A stretch of DNA of 64,000 nt from Lachnospiraceae bacterium (GCA_017517305.1 JAFWZV010000003.1:83465-147464), one strand, 5' to 3'; counted from the stretch's first letter, positions 17,580 through 29,111 are shown. Numbers and translations are program-made. The notes: generated by a model from the letters alone, not told the origin.

Positions 17580-18668
17580 ATGGTTATAAATAATTTGGCA
17601 CTTAATAATTATCGTAATTATTTAAGTGAGGAAATTAGTTTTTCAGAAGGCATAAATATTTTATATGGTGATAATGCTCAGGGTAAAACCAATATATTAG
17701 AGGCCATATATATGCTTGCCACAACCAAATCTCACAGAACCAGTAAGGATAAGGAGATTATTAATCTAAGCTTTGATGAAGGTCATATAAAGGCGTCTGT
17801 AAATAAGAGATGTATAAACTATAGAATAGATATGCATCTTAGGAGAAATAAATCAAAGGGTGTTGCCATAGACCAGGTACCTGTTAGGAAAACTTCACAG
17901 CTTATGGGTATGGTAAATGTTGTTTTATTTTCGCCAGAGGATTTAGATATTATAAAAAATGGTCCTTCTGAGAGAAGACGTTTCATAGATATGGAGCTAT
18001 GTCAGCTAAATAAGATTTATTATAGTAATCTCAGTAATTATAATAAAATTCTTAATCAGAGAAATAATTTACTTAAAAATATCTATTATGACAAATCTCA
18101 GATGGATATGTTAGATGTGTGGGATGCACAGCTGGTAGATTTTGGTATAAAAATTATAAAAGATAGGAATAATTTTATTGATAAGATTAATGAAATTATC
18201 CTTGATATACATAAAAGGCTTACAGGTGATAAGGAAATCATAGCTGTAAAATATGATAAGAATGTTACTGAGGAAAAATTTGCCAAAGAACTAAGCCTTA
18301 AGAGGGACATAGACCTAAGATATCAGAATACTCAGGTTGGACCTCATAGAGATGATATATCATTTTATATAAATGATATGGATGTTAAAACCTATGGTTC
18401 TCAGGGACAGCAGCGAACAGTTGCATTATCCTTAAAGCTAGCTGAGATAGAGTTAGTTAAGGAATTAATAGGAGATAATCCCATATTACTGTTAGATGAT
18501 GTAATGTCAGAGTTAGATTCATCCAGAAGAGATGCATTACTATCATCCATTAATGATATCCAGACTATCATTACATGTACAGGATATGATGATTTTATAA
18601 AAGAAAGGCTAACCGTGGATAAGGTATATATGGTTAGTAAGGGGACTATACAGCAGGTAAATCTATAA
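17580..18668 (+). CDS. recF: DNA replication and repair protein RecF
   Basis: The 362-residue SMC-like ATPase has Walker A GDNAQGKTN near residue 35, the signature region YGSQGQQRTVALSLKLAE and Walker B PILLLDDVMSELD. RecF loads RecA at gaps with RecO and RecR. It follows yaaA by 17 bases and precedes gyrB by 26, in the conserved operon. Confidence 0.97.
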   Translation: MVINNLALNNYRNYLSEEISFSEGINILYGDNAQGKTNILEAIYMLATTKSHRTSKDKEIINLSFDEGHIKASVNKRCINYRIDMHLRRNKSKGVAIDQVPVRKTSQLMGMVNVVLFSPEDLDIIKNGPSERRRFIDMELCQLNKIYYSNLSNYNKILNQRNNLLKNIYYDKSQMDMLDVWDAQLVDFGIKIIKDRNNFIDKINEIILDIHKRLTGDKEIIAVKYDKNVTEEKFAKELSLKRDIDLRYQNTQVGPHRDDISFYINDMDVKTYGSQGQQRTVALSLKLAEIELVKELIGDNPILLLDDVMSELDSSRRDALLSSINDIQTIITCTGYDDFIKERLTVDKVYMVSKGTIQQVNL

Positions 18669-18694
18669 CTGCTGTAGCCTAAAGGAGGATATAA

Positions 18695-20617
18695 ATGGGC
18701 AGTAATGAACAATCAAATTATGGTGCCGATCAAATTCAGATACTTGAAGGATTAGAGGCGGTACGTAAGAGACCAGGTATGTATATTGGTAGTACCTCTA
18801 CTAGAGGATTGCATCACTTGGTTTACGAAATAGTTGATAATGCAGTTGATGAGGCTCTTGCTGGATTCTGTAATAATATTGATATTACTATTAATGCAGA
18901 TAATTCAGTAACAGTTGTGGATAACGGTAGAGGTATACCTACTGGTATTCATGAGAAGGCTGGAATACCTGCTGTTGAGGTTGTATTTACAATTCTTCAC
19001 GCAGGAGGAAAATTCGGCGGTGGAGGATATAAGGTTTCTGGTGGTCTCCACGGAGTTGGTGCCTCTGTAGTTAATGCACTTTCTAACTGGCTTGAGGTTG
19101 AAATTTCAAGAGATGGAAAGGTATATAGACAGCGCTATGAGAGAGGAAATGTTATCTATAAGCTGAAAGAGGTTGGTAAGAGTGATAAGACAGGAACTAA
19201 GGTAACATTTATGCCAGATGATACTATCTTTGATGATGTAATCTTTGATTATGACACTCTTAGAAGAAGATTCAGAGAGATGGCATTCCTTACTAAGGGT
19301 CTTAGAATTAATATTGAGGATAAGAGAGAGGGTAAAGAAAAGAGTGCAACCTTCCACTATGAAGGTGGTATAAAAGAATTTATTGAGTATCTTAATAAAA
19401 ATAAAACTACTCTTTATGATAAGGTTATATATTGTGATGGATATAAGGATGATATCTATGTTGAGGTAGCTCTGCAGCATAATGATTCCTTTAATGAGAA
19501 TACACTTAGCTTTGTTAATAACATTACAACTCCAGAGGGTGGTATGCACCTTACAGGTTTTAGATCTGCCCTTACTAAGGTATGTAATGATTATGCTAGA
19601 AATAATAAACTACTTAAGGATAAGGAGGATAACCTTTCAGGTGATGACCTTAGAGAGGGACTTGCTTGTATAGTAAGTATTAAAATTCCTGATCCTCAGT
19701 TTGAGGGACAGACTAAGCAGAAGCTTGGTAATGCTGAGGCTAGAACTGCAGTTGAGGGTATTGTATTTGAGAAGCTTACTTATTTCTTAGAGCAGAATCC
19801 TCAGGTTGCTAAGGCTATAGTTGGTAAGGCTGTACTTGCTCAGAGAGCTCGTATAGCAGCTCGTAAGGCTAGAGATGTGGCTAGAAAGTCAACACTTGAA
19901 AGCTCTATGGCACTTCCAGGAAAGCTTGCTGACTGTTCAGATAAGGATCCTAAGAATTGTGAAATCTACATCGTAGAGGGAGATTCTGCGGGTGGTTCTG
20001 CTAAGACTGCTCGTTCTAGAGCTACACAGGCTATACTTCCTCTTAGAGGTAAAATCCTTAATGTAGAGAAGGCAAGAATTGATAGAATTCTTGGTAATGA
20101 AGAAATTAAAGCTATGATAACTGCATTTGGTACAGGTATCAGAGAAAACTTTAATATAGAAAAGCTTAGATATGATAAGATTATTATCATGACAGATGCG
20201 GACGTAGATGGTGCTCATATTGCAACACTTATGCTTACCTTTTTCTTCAGATTTATGCCTGACCTTATAAGACAGGGTCATGTATATCTGGCACAGCCAC
20301 CACTTTATAAGTTGGAGAAAAATAAGAAGACTTGGTATGCATACAGCGATGAGGAGCTTGCTAAAATATTAGATGAGGTTGGAAGAGACCAGAATAATAA
20401 GATTCAGCGTTATAAGGGTCTTGGTGAGATGGATGCTGAGCAGCTTTGGGATACAACTATGGATCCTGAGAAGAGAGTTCTTCTTAGAGTATCTATAGAT
20501 GAGGAAAGTGAGTCAGAGCTTGATATTACCTTTGATACTCTTATGGGTGAGAAGGTTGAGCCAAGACGTGAGTTTATAGAGGCAAATGCCAAGTTCGTTA
20601 AGAATCTTGACATTTAA
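18695..20617 (+). CDS. gyrB: DNA gyrase subunit B
   Basis: The 640-residue protein has the GHKL ATPase motifs ([32 protein letters not shown]), the transducer, and the TOPRIM region with EGDSAGGSA and DADVDGAHI. About 640 residues is the normal length. With GyrA it introduces negative supercoils. AAAGGAGG precedes the ATG. Confidence 0.98.
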   Translation: MGSNEQSNYGADQIQILEGLEAVRKRPGMYIGSTSTRGLHHLVYEIVDNAVDEALAGFCNNIDITINADNSVTVVDNGRGIPTGIHEKAGIPAVEVVFTILHAGGKFGGGGYKVSGGLHGVGASVVNALSNWLEVEISRDGKVYRQRYERGNVIYKLKEVGKSDKTGTKVTFMPDDTIFDDVIFDYDTLRRRFREMAFLTKGLRINIEDKREGKEKSATFHYEGGIKEFIEYLNKNKTTLYDKVIYCDGYKDDIYVEVALQHNDSFNENTLSFVNNITTPEGGMHLTGFRSALTKVCNDYARNNKLLKDKEDNLSGDDLREGLACIVSIKIPDPQFEGQTKQKLGNAEARTAVEGIVFEKLTYFLEQNPQVAKAIVGKAVLAQRARIAARKARDVARKSTLESSMALPGKLADCSDKDPKNCEIYIVEGDSAGGSAKTARSRATQAILPLRGKILNVEKARIDRILGNEEIKAMITAFGTGIRENFNIEKLRYDKIIIMTDADVDGAHIATLMLTFFFRFMPDLIRQGHVYLAQPPLYKLEKNKKTWYAYSDEELAKILDEVGRDQNNKIQRYKGLGEMDAEQLWDTTMDPEKRVLLRVSIDEESESELDITFDTLMGEKVEPRREFIEANAKFVKNLDI

Positions 20618-20630
20618 TGGGAGGTAAATG

Positions 20631-23222
20631 ATGGACGATAGTAATATTTTTGATAAAATCCAAGAAGTGGATTTGAAAAAGACCATGGAAGAGTCATATA
20701 TTGACTATGCCATGAGTGTTATCGCGGCTCGTGCTCTCCCTGATGTAAGAGACGGTCTTAAGCCAGTACAAAGAAGAATACTTCACTCCATGGTAGAGCT
20801 TTCTAACTATCCAGATAAGCCACATAGAAAGTGTGCCCGTATCGTGGGTGATACCATGGGTAAATATCACCCACATGGTGATAGCTCAATCTATGAAGCT
20901 ATGGTAAAGCTTGCACAGGAGTGGAATACCAGATATCAGCTTATCGATGGACATGGAAACTTTGGTTCTGTGGACGGAGATGGAGCTGCGGCAATGCGAT
21001 ACACAGAAGCAAGACTCTCTAAGATTGCATTAGAGATGATTGCTGATATTAACAAGGATACAGTAGATTTTGTACCAAACTTCGACGAGACTGAGAAGGA
21101 GCCAATAGTACTTCCAAGTAGATATCCTAACCTACTTGTAAATGGTACTTCAGGTATCGCCGTAGGTATGGCTACAAATATTCCACCTCATAACCTTAGA
21201 GAGGTTATAAATGGTGTTGTTAAGATTATTGATAATCAGGTAGAGGAAGACAGAGAAACTGATATAGAGGAGCTTATGGAGATTATCCAGGGTCCAGACT
21301 TCCCTACAGGTGCGCAGATACTTGGAACATCAGGTATTAGCGAGGCTTATAGAACAGGTAGAGGTAAGATTAAGGTAAGAGCTATATCTGAGATTGAGCC
21401 TATGAGTGGTGGAAAGCAAAGAATTGTTGTAACTGAGCTTCCATACATGGTTAATAAGGCTAGACTTATTCAGAAGATTGCCGAGCTTGTTAAGGAGAAG
21501 AAGCTTGATGGTATTACAGACCTTAGAGATGAGTCTTCTCGTGAAGGTATGAGAATTGTAATCGAGCTTAGAAAGGATTGCAATGCAAATATTATCTTAA
21601 ATCAGCTTTATAAGCATACACAGATGCAGGATACATTTGGTGTAATTATGCTTGCTCTTGTAAATCAGGAACCTAGAGTATTAAATCTTCTTGAAATGCT
21701 TACATATTACTTGAAGCATCAGGAGGAGGTTGTTACAAGAAGAACTAAGTATGAGCTTGATAAGGCAGAGAAGAGAGCTCATATCTTAGAGGGATTACTT
21801 ATAGCTCTTGATCATATTGATGAGGTTATTAAGATAATCAGAGCTTCAAAGTCTGTTGCAGATGCTAAGCTTAAGCTGATGGAGACCTTTGGTCTTACAG
21901 ACGCTCAGGCAGAAGCTATTGTAGAGATGAAGCTTAGAGCTCTCACAGGTTTGGAGAGAGAAAAGCTTGAGAATGAGTATAAGGAGCTTATGGTTAAGAT
22001 TGCTGAGTTACGTGCAATTCTTGCTGATAGAAAGAAGCTTCTTGGAGTTATCAAGGAGGAGATTCTTATTATTGCTACTAAGTTTGGCGATGACAGAAGA
22101 ACTTCTATTGGTATAGATATGGATGATGATATCTCTGTTGAGGATCTTATTAAGAAGGAGAATATCGTTATCGCTATGACTAAGCTTGGCTATGTTAAGC
22201 GTATGTCTATCAATAACTTTAAGAGCCAGCACAGAGGTGGTAAGGGCATAAAGGGTATGCAGACCATAGAGGATGACTTTATAGAAGATCTCTTCATGAC
22301 TACTACCCACCATTACATTATGTTCTTTACTAACCAGGGTAGAGTATATAGACTTAAGGCTTATGAGATTCCAGAGTCAAGTAGAACTGCAAGAGGAACA
22401 GCTATTGTTAACCTTCTTCAGCTTATGCCTGATGAGAAGATTACAGCTGTTATACCAATCTTAAAGTACAATGAGGGCAGATATCTCTTCATGGCTACTA
22501 AGAATGGTATTGTTAAGAAGACTAAGATTACAGAATATGCAAATGTTAGAAAGTCTGGTCTTGCTGCTATTACTCTTAAGGAAAATGATGAGCTTATCGA
22601 GGTTAAGTCAACTAACAACAAGAAGGATATAATCCTTATCACTAAGCAGGGTATGTGCATCCGATTCAATGAAAAGGATGTAAGAAGCACAGGTAGAACA
22701 TCTATGGGTGTTATCGGTATGAATGTTGCTGACGGTGATGAAATCGTTGGTATGCAGATGGATACTCAGGGTGATTCAGTGCTTATAGTATCTGAGAATG
22801 GCTTAGGTAAGAGAACACTTATTGATGAATTTACTCCACAGAGACGTGGTGGAAAGGGAGTTAAGTGTTACAAGATTACTGAGAAGTCAGGTCCTGTAAT
22901 TGGATTTAAGGCAGTTAGTGATGATAATGAGATAATGATTATTACTAATCAGGGAATTGTAATCAGACTTCTTTGTAAGGATATATCTACTCTTGGAAGA
23001 ATCACTACAGGCGTTAAGCTTATCAATATGGATATTGCAAATGATATTACAGTTGCAAGTATTGCCAAGGTAAGACAGAAGTCTGCAGATGAGTCAGAGT
23101 CTCTTACAGCTTTAGAGCAGGAGATGGAGGCTCAGGACAATGAAGAAGGAGATGTAGAGGATACTGTAGAGGACTCATTAGATGAGGGCTTAGCAGATGA
23201 TACAGATCCTAAGGACGAGTAG
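20631..23222 (+). CDS. gyrA: DNA gyrase subunit A
   Basis: The 863-residue protein contains the catalytic tyrosine in [11 protein letters not shown], the quinolone-determining stretch [14 protein letters not shown] (serine at the position equivalent to E. coli Ser83, an unmutated state), and a C-terminal beta-propeller with the GyrA box QRRGGKG, which marks it as gyrase and not topoisomerase IV. Two ATGs stand in tandem at 20628 and 20631; GGAGG (20620-20624) favours the second. The C-terminus is acidic. It follows gyrB by 13 bases. Confidence 0.97.
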   Translation: MDDSNIFDKIQEVDLKKTMEESYIDYAMSVIAARALPDVRDGLKPVQRRILHSMVELSNYPDKPHRKCARIVGDTMGKYHPHGDSSIYEAMVKLAQEWNTRYQLIDGHGNFGSVDGDGAAAMRYTEARLSKIALEMIADINKDTVDFVPNFDETEKEPIVLPSRYPNLLVNGTSGIAVGMATNIPPHNLREVINGVVKIIDNQVEEDRETDIEELMEIIQGPDFPTGAQILGTSGISEAYRTGRGKIKVRAISEIEPMSGGKQRIVVTELPYMVNKARLIQKIAELVKEKKLDGITDLRDESSREGMRIVIELRKDCNANIILNQLYKHTQMQDTFGVIMLALVNQEPRVLNLLEMLTYYLKHQEEVVTRRTKYELDKAEKRAHILEGLLIALDHIDEVIKIIRASKSVADAKLKLMETFGLTDAQAEAIVEMKLRALTGLEREKLENEYKELMVKIAELRAILADRKKLLGVIKEEILIIATKFGDDRRTSIGIDMDDDISVEDLIKKENIVIAMTKLGYVKRMSINNFKSQHRGGKGIKGMQTIEDDFIEDLFMTTTHHYIMFFTNQGRVYRLKAYEIPESSRTARGTAIVNLLQLMPDEKITAVIPILKYNEGRYLFMATKNGIVKKTKITEYANVRKSGLAAITLKENDELIEVKSTNNKKDIILITKQGMCIRFNEKDVRSTGRTSMGVIGMNVADGDEIVGMQMDTQGDSVLIVSENGLGKRTLIDEFTPQRRGGKGVKCYKITEKSGPVIGFKAVSDDNEIMIITNQGIVIRLLCKDISTLGRITTGVKLINMDIANDITVASIAKVRQKSADESESLTALEQEMEAQDNEEGDVEDTVEDSLDEGLADDTDPKDE

Positions 23223-23308
23223 TTATAAGATTAATTAACATTTTAGTTTACTGGTTCCAGGGCTTAAAGCTTTTAAGCTCTGGGGCTTAAATAAAAGAGG
23301 TAATTAAT

Positions 23309-23512
23309 ATGGGAGATACATTAATAGAAGGTCTTGAGGGACTAACCAAAATTGAAGGATTAGCAGATGTTCTTTTCGATGCAATATACTGGTTGGCGGT
23401 TATATTTGTAATTTTATTGATTGCATATATATTTGTTTCACTTAGTATTTTTGTAACCAAGGTTAAGAATGGAACCCTTGGGGAGAAGGATGATGATTAT
23501 CTAGATGATTAG
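23309..23512 (+). CDS. Small single-pass membrane protein, function unknown
   Basis: The 67-residue product has one strongly hydrophobic helix (about residues 28-52) with short charged flanks and an acidic end. AAAGAGG lies before the ATG. It follows gyrA by 86 bases and is ended by a strong terminator, so it may be the last gene of the dnaA-gyrA group. No homologue recognised. Confidence 0.65.
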   Translation: MGDTLIEGLEGLTKIEGLADVLFDAIYWLAVIFVILLIAYIFVSLSIFVTKVKNGTLGEKDDDYLDD

Positions 23513-23535
23513 CTAGTATTTAGAGGCTAAAAATT

Positions 23536-23569
23536 ACCCGCGGTATGAAAAACTACCGTGGGTTTTTTA
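23536..23569 (+). terminator. Terminator after the gyrA cluster
   Basis: ACCCGCGGTA (23536-23545) pairs with TACCGTGGGT (23554-23563; one G-T), followed by six T. Confidence 0.88.
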
Positions 23570-23669
23570 ATGCCTACTTTTAGATACTTGTTTTTCCCAT
23601 GATTTAGTTGCATAATATTACTATGTGTAAATATAAAAAGTAGTTTATAAAGAGGGTTATAGATTAATT

Positions 23670-24512
23670 ATGAGAACAATTAATACAGACATAGTAGTAG
23701 AAACAGTTAGGGATATGTGTATCCAGGCTAATATTTTCCTTGCTCCTGATATGGAGGAAAGAATGAGAAAGGCTGCGGATGAAGAGGATGGAATCCTAGG
23801 TAAGCAGATTATGAATCAGCTTATAGAGAACATGGAGATTGCAGGAAGTGATAGGATACCTATATGTCAGGATACAGGTATGGCAGTGTTCTTTGTAAAT
23901 GTGGGACAGGATTTACATATAGAGGGAATGAATCTTACAGATGCCATCAACGAAGGGGTAAGACAGGGTTACACCGAAGGATTTCTTAGAAAGTCAGTGG
24001 TGGCAGATCCACTTATTCGTGAGAATACTAAGGATAATACCCCTGCTATTATTCACTACGATATAGTTCCTGGAGATAAGCTAACCATTACCATAGCGCC
24101 TAAAGGCTTTGGAAGTGAGAATATGAGTAGGGTGTTTATGCTTAAGCCGGCTGATGGTGAGGAAGGAGTAAAGGCAGCAGTGCTTCAGGCAGTTAAGGAC
24201 GCAGGTCCTAATGCATGTCCACCTATGGTAGTAGGAGTTGGACTTGGAGGAGATTTTGAATTAGCAGCAAAGCTTGCCAAGAAGGCACTTACCAGAGATG
24301 TTAATTCACACTCTGATAAAGAGCATATTGCTAGAATAGAAAGAGAGCTGATCGAAATGATTAATGCTACAGGCATTGGACCTGGAGGCTTAGGTGGAAA
24401 AACCACAGCTCTTGCTGTTAATATTGAAACATATGCTACACATATTGCAGGAATGCCTCTGGCAGTAAATATGTGCTGTCATGTAAATAGACATGTAACT
24501 AAGGAGATATAA
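23670..24512 (+). CDS. Class I fumarate hydratase, alpha subunit
   Basis: The 280-residue protein matches the N-terminal half of class I (iron-sulfur) fumarases and tartrate dehydratases. It shows the cluster cysteines in IPICQDTGMAVFF, in NACPPMVVGVGLGG, and in LAVNMCCHVNRH, plus GPGGLGGKTTAL. The [4Fe-4S] enzyme interconverts fumarate and malate. Its partner subunit is encoded at 26275, after an intervening membrane-protein gene. Fumarase is favoured over tartrate dehydratase by similarity pattern, not proven. Confidence 0.93.
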   Translation: MRTINTDIVVETVRDMCIQANIFLAPDMEERMRKAADEEDGILGKQIMNQLIENMEIAGSDRIPICQDTGMAVFFVNVGQDLHIEGMNLTDAINEGVRQGYTEGFLRKSVVADPLIRENTKDNTPAIIHYDIVPGDKLTITIAPKGFGSENMSRVFMLKPADGEEGVKAAVLQAVKDAGPNACPPMVVGVGLGGDFELAAKLAKKALTRDVNSHSDKEHIARIERELIEMINATGIGPGGLGGKTTALAVNIETYATHIAGMPLAVNMCCHVNRHVTKEI

Positions 24513-24536
24513 GATATATAAAAGGGGGATTTTTAC

Positions 24537-26285
24537 ATGGGAAAATTTAAAAATTTTATTGAGGAACAAAAGTCAGATTTGAGAGGGCTAATGTATAACT
24601 ATACATTTACAATAATTGCAGTTGCACTGGCATCTATAATCTTCTGCATTGACTTTGAGTTGGATGAAGCTAATGATTTTGTTACTTACACAGAGTTTTT
24701 CCTACTTATGTTTGCATTGGGAGCATTGCTAATAGAGACCTTTTTCGTGGATAAGACACAACCTAAAAATTGGGGAAGGCTTACTATATTTTATGTCTTA
24801 GATACTGCTTTGGCTTTGATTTGGACATTGATAGCTTACTTTGATGATGAGATAGCCAATGGATTTGATTATCCGGATATATATTATCTTAATATATCCA
24901 AGATACTTGCTGTGTATATAGCAGCCATAGTTGTAGCCACAATTTATAAGCTAGTAAAGCTAAGTGGACTTAGCTTTGATACATATATTTCTCGAGCAAT
25001 CTTTGGATTGCTTAAGATGTGGGGATTATTTTTTGTACTTTATCTGGCTATATGTATGCTGCTTTCTATATTCGAAGCCCTTATTATGGATATAGATTAT
25101 TGGGATATATTAGATAATTTAACTGTGTTAATATGCGGATTTGTATGCTTCCCATACAGCTTGCTAACCATAACAGATACCAAGGATGAAAATTCAAAGT
25201 ATACCAAGGGACTTATAAATGTGGTCCTTATGCCGGCAGTTATTATTGCTTTGCTTATTGTTTATTTATATATATTCAAAATTATACTTAGCTGGGAAAT
25301 GCCTTCAAATGAGGTGTTTGACATTTGCTTATACGTGTTTGTTTTAGGTGGTCCTGTATGGTTTATGTGTAATGGCTTCCTTAGGGAGAAAGCATCTCTT
25401 AAGGGTGAAGAGCCAGGCTTTTATGGAAAGGTTGTAAAAAATATAAAATATGCTTATATTCCTTTAATTATATTGGAGATTATTTCCATAGGAATAAGAA
25501 TAGCAAGCTATGGCCTTACAACAGATAGATATATGGGTGTTGTGGCTATAATTTTCCAAATAATTTACGTACTTTGGGATGTAATAGGAAAGCTTATGAA
25601 GAAGGAGCTTAAGGAAGAGCTTCTACTTATTGTAGGTTTTGGAATATTTACATTTGCCATGCTTTGCCCAGGTCTTAATATGGATAAGCTTCCTGCTAAT
25701 GTTCAGATAGCACGTTTTGAGAAAGCTCTTGATAGGGAAGATTATGCAACTGCAGGTACTATATATGAATATCTGGATTCCTATAGATGTGAATATGGTG
25801 ATGTGTACTTAGATGATAAATTCACAAAGAAGGAAAGAGAAGAGCTAGAGCTTAAATTCTATGATTATGTAGAAGAGGAAGATCAATATAAGTATACTGA
25901 ATACATGAGAGCCTACGTTCCAACAAATATAAGAAATAATGGAGTGGAGATAGCAGGATTTACGCATATTTATGAATTTTCCTATTATTGTAACTATGAC
26001 AAGGAATATTCTAGTGAAGATATTAAAGCTATTATTGTTACATACGGTGATAATTTTGAGATAAATGTAGATATAACTCAGGTTGTTGATTTAGCTATCA
26101 AGTTAAAGGCTGATGATTTGAATTATTCTCAGGAAATGGATTATCAATACATAAAATTAAGTAACAATTGTTGTGTTGTAATTGAAGAAATTACCTTTAG
26201 ACATAACACTTACACTGGTGAGATAAGTGGACTGGATTTTAGCGGTTACATTCTTACCAATGAGGGAGGACATAATGGACAATAA
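24537..26285 (+). CDS. DUF4153-like multi-pass membrane protein
   Basis: The 582-residue product has about ten hydrophobic helices in its first 390 residues and a soluble C-terminal region of about 190 residues with Tyr-rich sequence. The segment YLYIFKIILSWEMPSNEV resembles the conserved core of DUF4153 proteins (Y.YI.KI...W..P.G.V). Function of that family is unknown. GGGGG precedes the ATG, the gene starts 24 bases after the fumarase alpha gene and its last 11 bases overlap the fumarase beta gene, so all three are one transcript. It is an unusual guest between two enzyme subunits. Confidence 0.75.
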   Translation: MGKFKNFIEEQKSDLRGLMYNYTFTIIAVALASIIFCIDFELDEANDFVTYTEFFLLMFALGALLIETFFVDKTQPKNWGRLTIFYVLDTALALIWTLIAYFDDEIANGFDYPDIYYLNISKILAVYIAAIVVATIYKLVKLSGLSFDTYISRAIFGLLKMWGLFFVLYLAICMLLSIFEALIMDIDYWDILDNLTVLICGFVCFPYSLLTITDTKDENSKYTKGLINVVLMPAVIIALLIVYLYIFKIILSWEMPSNEVFDICLYVFVLGGPVWFMCNGFLREKASLKGEEPGFYGKVVKNIKYAYIPLIILEIISIGIRIASYGLTTDRYMGVVAIIFQIIYVLWDVIGKLMKKELKEELLLIVGFGIFTFAMLCPGLNMDKLPANVQIARFEKALDREDYATAGTIYEYLDSYRCEYGDVYLDDKFTKKEREELELKFYDYVEEEDQYKYTEYMRAYVPTNIRNNGVEIAGFTHIYEFSYYCNYDKEYSSEDIKAIIVTYGDNFEINVDITQVVDLAIKLKADDLNYSQEMDYQYIKLSNNCCVVIEEITFRHNTYTGEISGLDFSGYILTNEGGHNGQ

Positions 26286-26913
26286 AAGAGTTATAAATGT
26301 GCCCTTTAATAGGGAACAACTAGGAGTGTTAAAAGCGGGAGATTATGTGTATCTTACAGGTACACTTTATAGCGCTAGAGATGCTGCACACAAGAGACTT
26401 TTCGACAGTATTATCATGGCAGATAATGGTATAATGGGAGAAAATGCAACAACTGGAGAAGGCCTTAGTGGCAAGGAATTATTTGACAAGGGCATTCTTC
26501 CACTAGATATAACTGATAATATCTTCTATTACCTTGGACCTACCCCTGCAAAAGAAGGCCAGGTTATAGGCTCGGCAGGACCAACTACCAGCTCTAGGAT
26601 GGATAAGTACACTCCTCTACTTTTAAGCAAGGGTTTAATTGGTATGATAGGAAAGGGTAAGAGAAGCAAAGAGGTTATAGAGTCAATAGTTAAAAACAAG
26701 GCAGTATATTTTGCAGCTGTAGGTGGTGCAGGAGCATTGCTTTCAAAATGTATTAAAAAGTCAGAGGTTATAGCCTATGATGATCTTGGAACTGAGGCTA
26801 TCCGTAGACTTAGGGTAGAGGATTTTCCTGTTATAGTTGTAATTGACAGTGAGGGAAATAATCTATATGAAACTGCAGTAGAGGATTACAATAGTTCAAA
26901 GAGTGCACGTTAA
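26275..26913 (+). CDS. Class I fumarate hydratase, beta subunit
   Basis: The 212-residue protein matches the C-terminal half of class I fumarases: LKAGDYVYLTGTLYSARDAAHKR, YYLGPTPA and IGSAGPTTSSRMD. It completes the active site with the alpha subunit. GGGAGG precedes ATG 26275, within the end of the upstream membrane-protein gene; the 11-base overlap implies translational coupling. Confidence 0.93.
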   Translation: MDNKRVINVPFNREQLGVLKAGDYVYLTGTLYSARDAAHKRLFDSIIMADNGIMGENATTGEGLSGKELFDKGILPLDITDNIFYYLGPTPAKEGQVIGSAGPTTSSRMDKYTPLLLSKGLIGMIGKGKRSKEVIESIVKNKAVYFAAVGGAGALLSKCIKKSEVIAYDDLGTEAIRRLRVEDFPVIVVIDSEGNNLYETAVEDYNSSKSAR

Positions 26914-27035
26914 AAAGCTACTTATTTAATATTGTAGGATTGCAGAAATTTAAAATATAAAAATCTAGGTGTAATATGTACATAACCTAGAAACTAATTA
27001 TAGCATAATGTGTGAGACAAAAAGGAGAAATGATT

Positions 27036-28775
27036 ATGGACGAAGAAAAGAAGGAAAAGATTAAAGAAGAAAAACCAAAAAAGCAAAAAAAGGTGAAGGT
27101 TGTCTATGATGTAGATGGCAAGATGAAGAAGGAAAAGAAGAGACAGGCAGCAGGATTTGGTAAGTGGAATATTATAGCACTTATAATCTTACTTGCCCTA
27201 GAAGCCCTTTTTTATTACTTCATAACTCCTGCTATTAATATTCATACCACAGGCTTTTGGGTATGGTTAGCTATAACAGTAGGTGGATTACTAATTTGCA
27301 CTATGGATTTTAGTGCCGATAACCTTGTCATAAGCCACAAGAAGGGTCAGTCCCAGGGAGTTACAGGAGCTACAAAATGGTTTGCTATAGCTCTTGGTCT
27401 TTGTGTGGTGGTTCCTATTGTAGGTGGAATTGCTTCATCAGCTATGTTTAGAGCGTCTACTTACGCCTCTATTATAGAAATTCAGGATGGAGATTTTGCT
27501 ACAGATATTGCTCCAAGCGAAAACATTAATGATATTGCACTTATGGATACTGACAGTGCTAGAATTATTGGTGAGAGAGCCATCGGTTCTTTGTCAGATG
27601 TAGTCAGTCAGTACGAGGTAAGTGATAGCTATAGTACCATTGACTACAATGGAAAGCCTATGAAGGTTGCTACACTTGAATATGCAGGATTTTTCAAATG
27701 GTTTAATAATAAGGATGCAGGTATTCCAGGATATGTTCTTGTAGATCCTGTAAAGAATGAGGCAAAATATGTAAAGCTTGAAAATCCAATTAAGTATACA
27801 CCATCAGGTTGTTTCGGAGATAATTTGTATAGAAAGGTTCAGATGTCTTATCCAACCTATGATTTTAACGGATTTTATTTTGAGCTTGATAATGAGGGAA
27901 ATCCTTATTATATCTGTCCAGTATTAAAGCCTAATGCAGGTCTTTTTGGAGCAAAGGATGTAAAGGGAGTTGTAATATTTGACCCATGTACAGGAGACAG
28001 TGAGTACCTTGAGGTAGGTCAGATTCCTAACTGGGTAGACAGAGTTTATGATGGAGATTTAGCTTGTCAGAAGTATAATTGGTATGGAAATCTTTCAGGT
28101 GGATTTATCAACAGTATCATTGGTAACAAGGGCTGTAAGGTAACAACTGATGACTATGGCTACAAGGTTATGAATGGTGATGTTTGGGTATATACTGGTG
28201 TAACTTCTGTAAATGGAGATCAGTCCAATATCGGTTTTGTTATGATGAACTCACGTACAGGTGAGAGTAAATACTATACTATTGCAGGTGCAGAGGAGCA
28301 TTCAGCTATGGAGTCTGCAGAGGGACAGGTGCAGAACTTAGGATATGAGGCATCCTTCCCATCACTTATTAATATAGATGGTGTACCAACCTACATTATG
28401 GTGCTTAAGGATAATGCAGGACTTGTTAAGATGTACGCACTTGTTAATGTTGAAAAGTACAACATTGTTGCTACAGGAGCAACCCAGCGTGAAGCTCTTG
28501 CAAGCTATCGTAAGCTGATGGTGGAAAATGGAATTGTATCTAATGAGGTAGTTATATCTGATGAAACACCTAACAAAGAGATAACTGTTAAGGAAATTAG
28601 ATATATCAGCATGGAAGGGGAAACCTATGTGTATATCACAGCAAAGGATGGTTCTGTTTATAAGCAGAATTTTGCTGATAATGAGACACTTATCTTTGTT
28701 GAGCCTGAGATGAAGATTAAGGTATATTATAATGAGACTGAGTCAGGTATTAACGAGCTTGTGTCTTATGAATAG
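27036..28775 (+). CDS. Membrane protein with large exported domain, function unknown
   Basis: The 579-residue product begins with about 45 very Lys/Glu-rich residues, then three hydrophobic helices (about residues 42-65, 72-92 and 115-138), then some 430 residues likely outside the membrane, with Tyr/Gly-rich repeats of beta type and a conserved-looking ATGATQREALASYRKL segment. AAAGGAG precedes; ATG 27036 is favoured over 27030 by spacing. It is a lone gene with its own terminator. No family named with confidence. Confidence 0.78.
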   Translation: MDEEKKEKIKEEKPKKQKKVKVVYDVDGKMKKEKKRQAAGFGKWNIIALIILLALEALFYYFITPAINIHTTGFWVWLAITVGGLLICTMDFSADNLVISHKKGQSQGVTGATKWFAIALGLCVVVPIVGGIASSAMFRASTYASIIEIQDGDFATDIAPSENINDIALMDTDSARIIGERAIGSLSDVVSQYEVSDSYSTIDYNGKPMKVATLEYAGFFKWFNNKDAGIPGYVLVDPVKNEAKYVKLENPIKYTPSGCFGDNLYRKVQMSYPTYDFNGFYFELDNEGNPYYICPVLKPNAGLFGAKDVKGVVIFDPCTGDSEYLEVGQIPNWVDRVYDGDLACQKYNWYGNLSGGFINSIIGNKGCKVTTDDYGYKVMNGDVWVYTGVTSVNGDQSNIGFVMMNSRTGESKYYTIAGAEEHSAMESAEGQVQNLGYEASFPSLINIDGVPTYIMVLKDNAGLVKMYALVNVEKYNIVATGATQREALASYRKLMVENGIVSNEVVISDETPNKEITVKEIRYISMEGETYVYITAKDGSVYKQNFADNETLIFVEPEMKIKVYYNETESGINELVSYE

Positions 28776-28809
28776 GTAGTATAAAAAATAGTTAATATGA
28801 GATAAGGTA

Positions 28810-28844
28810 AAAAACCACCTGGCAAATTTGCCAGGTGGTTTTTT
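28810..28844 (+). terminator. Strong perfect-palindrome terminator
   Basis: AAACCACCTGGCAAA and TTTGCCAGGTGGTTT pair perfectly, followed by a T run. It is nearly symmetric. Confidence 0.85.
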
Positions 28845-29019
28845 GTGTGGTTAATAATAAAATTGTCTCTTATATCGATTGGGAGCTTTACACTGGAAAA
28901 ATAAAAAAATAATGGGATGTACATGTATATTTTTTAAATAGATGCATATTATATAAGAGGAGAAAGAGTAGCTTCAAGTACTAAAATAACATCTGCCATA
29001 GGAAAAGTTTGTAAACTCA
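28845..29019. other. Intergenic stretch before the tRNA operon
   Basis: This AT-rich stretch carries no convincing gene. A ribosome-site-like GAGGAG occurs at about 28958 but no usable frame follows. It leads into the tRNA promoter. Confidence 0.5.
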
Positions 29020-29048
29020 TTGACAAACTGCAATTGATTTGATATTAT
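29020..29048 (+). promoter_or_regulatory. Sigma-A promoter of the Ser-Asn-Cys tRNA operon
   Basis: A consensus TTGACA (29020-29025) and TATTAT (29043-29048) have a 17-base spacer, 63 bases before tRNA-Ser. Confidence 0.82.
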
Positions 29049-29111
29049 ATTAAAGCGTGTTAGCGCAAAACTAAATATCACCAGATACATTGGTAGGTTG
29101 TTTAGGCATTT

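Noticed and set aside
19106-19549. Long open frames antisense to gyrB, gyrA, dnaA and ptb
   Set aside because: They are shadows of highly biased coding sequence with no ribosome sites and no recognisable product.
20631-23222. Possible ParC (topoisomerase IV) instead of GyrA
   Set aside because: The GyrA box QRRGGKG, position after gyrB and next to recF all favour gyrase.
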